A stretch of DNA of 8,187 nt from Peptococcaceae bacterium (GTDB taxonomy: Bacteria > Bacillota > Peptococcia > DRI-13 > UBA5745): the NCBI GenBank assembly GCA_031264885.1, contig JAISDM010000101.1:1-8187 (forward strand), read 5' to 3'. The position numbers were made by a program, and so were the translations under genes. This document shows positions 6,540-8,187 of this stretch, one piece after another (positions within the stretch are counted from its first letter, which is position 1; every line of letters begins with the position of its first letter). The notes beneath the pieces are model-generated. The model ran no database searches. It saw nothing but the letters and a program-made list of their open reading frames with translations, and had not been told where the DNA came from.

Positions 6540-6545
6540 TGTCAA
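6540..6545 (-). promoter_or_regulatory. Outward-facing consensus -35 box at the IS 3' end
   Basis: The minus strand reads TTGACA here, pointing out of the element toward the NYN gene. In the present insertion the DNA 17-18 bp further on (AGGAAG/GGAAGA) is not a -10 box, so no complete promoter forms. IS110/IS1111 circles are known to build a junction promoter from a -35 at one end and a -10 at the other, and this box has the right place for that. Confidence 0.4.
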
Positions 6546-6844
6546 CCCATAAAATATGGAAACTCCGGAACACCGCATTATAAATATTTTGTTTGTATTT
6601 CCACCGCCTGAGGGCACATGGAAAGAGCTTCAGATTTAACAGTTCTCCGGCATTGGCCACTCTGTTATACGCGGATTGGATACCGCAGGTCAATGGTCCG
6701 CCGCGAGTTCTGCTGTCTAACAGCGTGAATCAAAGCAATTTCTTGCAGTGTCAACATAGGAAGAACGCAGATAACTCAAACCTTGAAGTTCATCTGAAGC
6801 CCCGTCCACATGTCCTCAGGAAGTTTGGGTAATAATATTTGTGC
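6546..6844. other. Non-coding 3' portion of the IS
   Basis: This roughly 300-bp stretch has no reading frame with a start, ribosome site and recognisable product. On the minus strand it holds a perfect TATAAT (6577-6582) with only a weak -35 (GGTGGA, 17 bp upstream), which could serve the NYN gene 88 nt downstream. It also holds a short hairpin GCTGT-CTA-ACAGC (6712-6724). Part of a guide RNA may extend into it. Confidence 0.5.
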
Positions 6845-6940
6845 GGCATAATCAGGGCAACGGTGGAGACCGACCCGACGCTTGCCGTGGCTTATACGAT
6901 GAAACGGCGGGTTTAAAATCTGCCGTTTTATTCATCGGTA
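6845..6940 (-). ncRNA. Candidate IS guide RNA (seekRNA/bridge RNA) segment
   Basis: Directly after the transposase stop, the minus strand can fold into two consecutive stem-loops. The first, 6937-6897, pairs CGATGA with TCATCG and AACGGC with GCCGTT around a bulge. The second, 6895-6848, pairs ATAA with TTAT and GGCAA with TTGCC, with an internal loop between the two helices (GCCAC opposite CTGA) and a 21-nt terminal region. Stem-loops with internal guide loops between transposase and right end are where IS1111 elements carry their target-choosing RNA. Position and fold support this; no covariation or guide match was shown, and the exact ends are estimates. Confidence 0.4.
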
Positions 6941-6958
6941 AGTCAAAAGCGGATAAAC

Positions 6959-8074
6959 TCATGCCACATTGTCTGTCATCAATCCCCACATAAAGCACGC
7001 CAGTTCCCTTGCTATCGCCGCTGTCGCAACATTTCTTTCTGTCCCGTTTTTGAGCGTCATACGGTAAAATTTTCGCCGCAGCCGTTCATTCGCCTTATCC
7101 GCATAAGCGATTACTTGCGGAGTGTTACCGCTTTGTCTGCGTTTCAAATCTATTGATTTATGACCAACCGTACCTCGTGTATAACCTTGTGCAGCCTCAA
7201 CCAAAAGCCTTCGCAAATGGGAATTCCCCGCTTTTGTAATACCACTTCGAACAATTTTACCTCCGCTTGAATCCTCTCCGGGTACAAGTCCAAGGAAGGC
7301 TGCCAACTTTTCTGCTCCGGCGAAACGCTTGAAATCACCGATTTCAACAATCATTGACAATGCCGTATGCGTTTTTACACCAATCAAGCAACTGAGTTTT
7401 TTCACATCCCTGCTATATCTTTCATCTCCGGCCAGTTCCTCGATCCGTTTATCTAAACGCTTGATTTTATCCGTCAGATATTCGTAGGTGATCAGATATT
7501 CACAGAGGCTTTCCCCCAATATTCCTTCTAAATCCAGTGATTTCAACCATGAAACGTGCTTCCCAGTCCAGTATTTTTTCCCGCCGTCAAAATGATACCC
7601 ATGACGCAAAACGAATGCCAATATCTGCTGTTTTATCACTTTTAAAGCTTTCTTTTGGTCATCCCTCATGCGGATGAAGTCTTTCACAGCCTCATCCTCT
7701 GCCGTCGGAACAAAAACTTCGCTGTATGTGCGAAACGCCAGACATTTAGCAATGTTGCCGGCATCCCGCTTGTCTGTTTTTATTCCGCCTGTGTTCATAA
7801 TTCCCATGGTTGTCGGCGCAAGTATCACACATTTGACGCCGTGATCCATGAGTTGATGATATAGCGTGTAGCCAAGACATCCCGCTTCGTAACCGCAGAC
7901 AAATTCAATATTTTCCCCATAACGCATCCTTATTTGCTCAAGATATTTCAAAACCATTTTGTAGTCTGGCGTAACCGTCTGTTTGTACTGCAAATCGTCC
8001 TTTTCAAAGCTGTAACAGCAAAGGGTGTAATTTTCCTTGTGGATATCCATGCCAACATAGTGTATACTATTCAT
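6959..8074 (-). CDS. IS110-family DEDD transposase/recombinase
   Basis: The 371-residue enzyme moves the element through a circular intermediate, guided by an element-encoded RNA in studied relatives. The N-terminal RuvC-like domain shows the DEDD acids: D10 in VGMDIHKENY, E63 in CGYEAGCLGY, and D101/D104 in GGIKTDKRDAGNIA. A charged helical middle (about 125-225) leads to the C-terminal Transposase_20 domain, LSCLIGVKTHTALSMIVEIGDF, then FLGLVPGEDSSGGK with the candidate nucleophile S269 or S270, and ITKAGNSHLRRLLVEAAQ. All expected motifs and a full length are present, with no frameshift. ATG at 8074 follows AAGGAG (8084-8089) with 9 nt spacing. Confidence 0.95.
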   Translation of the reverse strand: MNSIHYVGMDIHKENYTLCCYSFEKDDLQYKQTVTPDYKMVLKYLEQIRMRYGENIEFVCGYEAGCLGYTLYHQLMDHGVKCVILAPTTMGIMNTGGIKTDKRDAGNIAKCLAFRTYSEVFVPTAEDEAVKDFIRMRDDQKKALKVIKQQILAFVLRHGYHFDGGKKYWTGKHVSWLKSLDLEGILGESLCEYLITYEYLTDKIKRLDKRIEELAGDERYSRDVKKLSCLIGVKTHTALSMIVEIGDFKRFAGAEKLAAFLGLVPGEDSSGGKIVRSGITKAGNSHLRRLLVEAAQGYTRGTVGHKSIDLKRRQSGNTPQVIAYADKANERLRRKFYRMTLKNGTERNVATAAIARELACFMWGLMTDNVA

Positions 8075-8113
8075 TGTAGTGTTCTCCTTTTTGTATGCGG
8101 TAAGTCCCGTTTT

Positions 8114-8132
8114 AATTGTATTCTTTACAATT
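8114..8132. promoter_or_regulatory. Dyad over the transposase promoter start (possible operator or leader hairpin)
   Basis: AATTGTA (8114-8120) and TACAATT (8126-8132) are perfect inverted repeats with a 5-bp centre. They overlap the predicted -10 (8131-8136) and transcription start of the transposase gene, where a repressor would block transcription; as RNA most of the element could form a hairpin. Confidence 0.4.
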
Positions 8133-8159
8133 AATATCAGATAAATCCGCGCTTTGCAA
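8131..8159 (-). promoter_or_regulatory. Promoter of the transposase gene
   Basis: On the minus strand TTGCAA (8159-8154, four of six) and TATTAA (8136-8131, four of six) are separated by exactly 17 bp. Transcription would begin near 8124, about 50 nt before the transposase ATG. Confidence 0.5.
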
Positions 8160-8166
8160 AATTAGG

Positions 8167-8179
8167 GGGGCACTACATA
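8167..8179 (-). repeat. Inverted repeat at the transposase-proximal (5') end of the IS
   Basis: GGGGCACTACATA is the exact inverse of 6525-6537. Only eight bases follow before the window ends, so the outer junction and the flanking target DNA cannot be examined. Confidence 0.75.
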
Positions 8180-8187
8180 TTGTCTAA

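Larger units (their letters stand above)
6525..8179 (-). mobile_element. IS110-family insertion sequence, IS1111-like layout
   Basis: The element, about 1.65 kb between its inverted repeats, contains one transposase gene reading right to left, a short promoter-bearing segment before it (8075-8179) and about 430 nt of non-coding DNA after it (6525-6958). Exact 13-bp inverted repeats lie at both edges. Inverted repeats plus a long 3' non-coding region fit the IS1111 subgroup; classic IS110 members lack such repeats and have the long non-coding part in front. In studied IS1111 elements the repeats are subterminal, with 7 and 3 extra bases outside, so the true ends may be near 8186 and 6522. The element is visibly richer in A+T than the neighbouring genes, which fits acquisition from elsewhere. 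It looks intact. Confidence 0.8.

Noticed and set aside
6517..6545. Complete promoter for the NYN gene from the outward TTGACA
   Set aside because: At 16-18 bp spacing the downstream bases (around AGGAAG) do not resemble a -10 box.
6490..6693. Upstream extension of the NYN gene to an ATG at 6693 (305 residues)
   Set aside because: The extra 68 residues run across the inverted repeat and non-coding end of the IS, are unlike the family, and the TTG at 6489 has a perfect ribosome site.

Overview
The window looks like a chromosomal piece of a GC-rich, Firmicutes-type bacterium, probably an anaerobic Clostridia-like lineage. This is inferred from strong AGGAGG-type ribosome sites, GTG and TTG starts chosen by those sites, a Gram-positive-style lipoprotein substrate-binding protein, a PepV/Sapep-type dipeptidase, separate CoaB and CoaC proteins and an IS110/IS1111-type transposase. 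No rRNA, tRNA or CRISPR array was seen, and species cannot be named.

Layout, left to right. Positions 1-1058 (minus) hold the N-terminal three quarters of an M20 metallodipeptidase that runs off the window. Positions 1059-1611 are a gene-free gap between divergent genes, holding a nested palindromic repeat cluster (about 1127-1410), a likely extended -10 promoter (1442-1447) and a long terminator-like hairpin (1510-1570). Positions 1612-2969 (plus) encode CoaB and CoaC as two overlapping genes, giving the cysteine-ligation and decarboxylation steps of coenzyme A synthesis. Convergent to them, 5515-3038 (minus) is a complete three-gene ABC importer of the nitrate/sulfonate/thiamine-precursor type: lipoprotein, permease, ATPase. 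All junctions overlap, so translation is probably coupled; the substrate is not known. Positions 5516-5775 hold GC-rich extragenic palindromes. Positions 6489-5776 (minus) encode a NYN (PIN-like) putative RNase with a C-terminal OST-HTH/LOTUS domain, starting at TTG.

The right end, 6525-8179, is an apparently intact insertion sequence of the IS110 family, IS1111 subgroup by its layout: a 371-residue DEDD transposase, exact 13-bp inverted repeats near both ends, and about 430 nt of structured non-coding DNA downstream of the transposase gene, where IS1111 elements carry their guide (seek/bridge) RNA. This end of the element lies about 20 bp upstream of the NYN gene's ribosome site, so the insertion probably separated that gene from its original promoter.

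The items most worth a second look are the candidate guide RNA and outward -35 of the IS, the hairpin between the coaB promoter and gene, the nested repeat cluster, and the NYN/OST-HTH gene beside the IS. No clearly new multi-gene system is visible.
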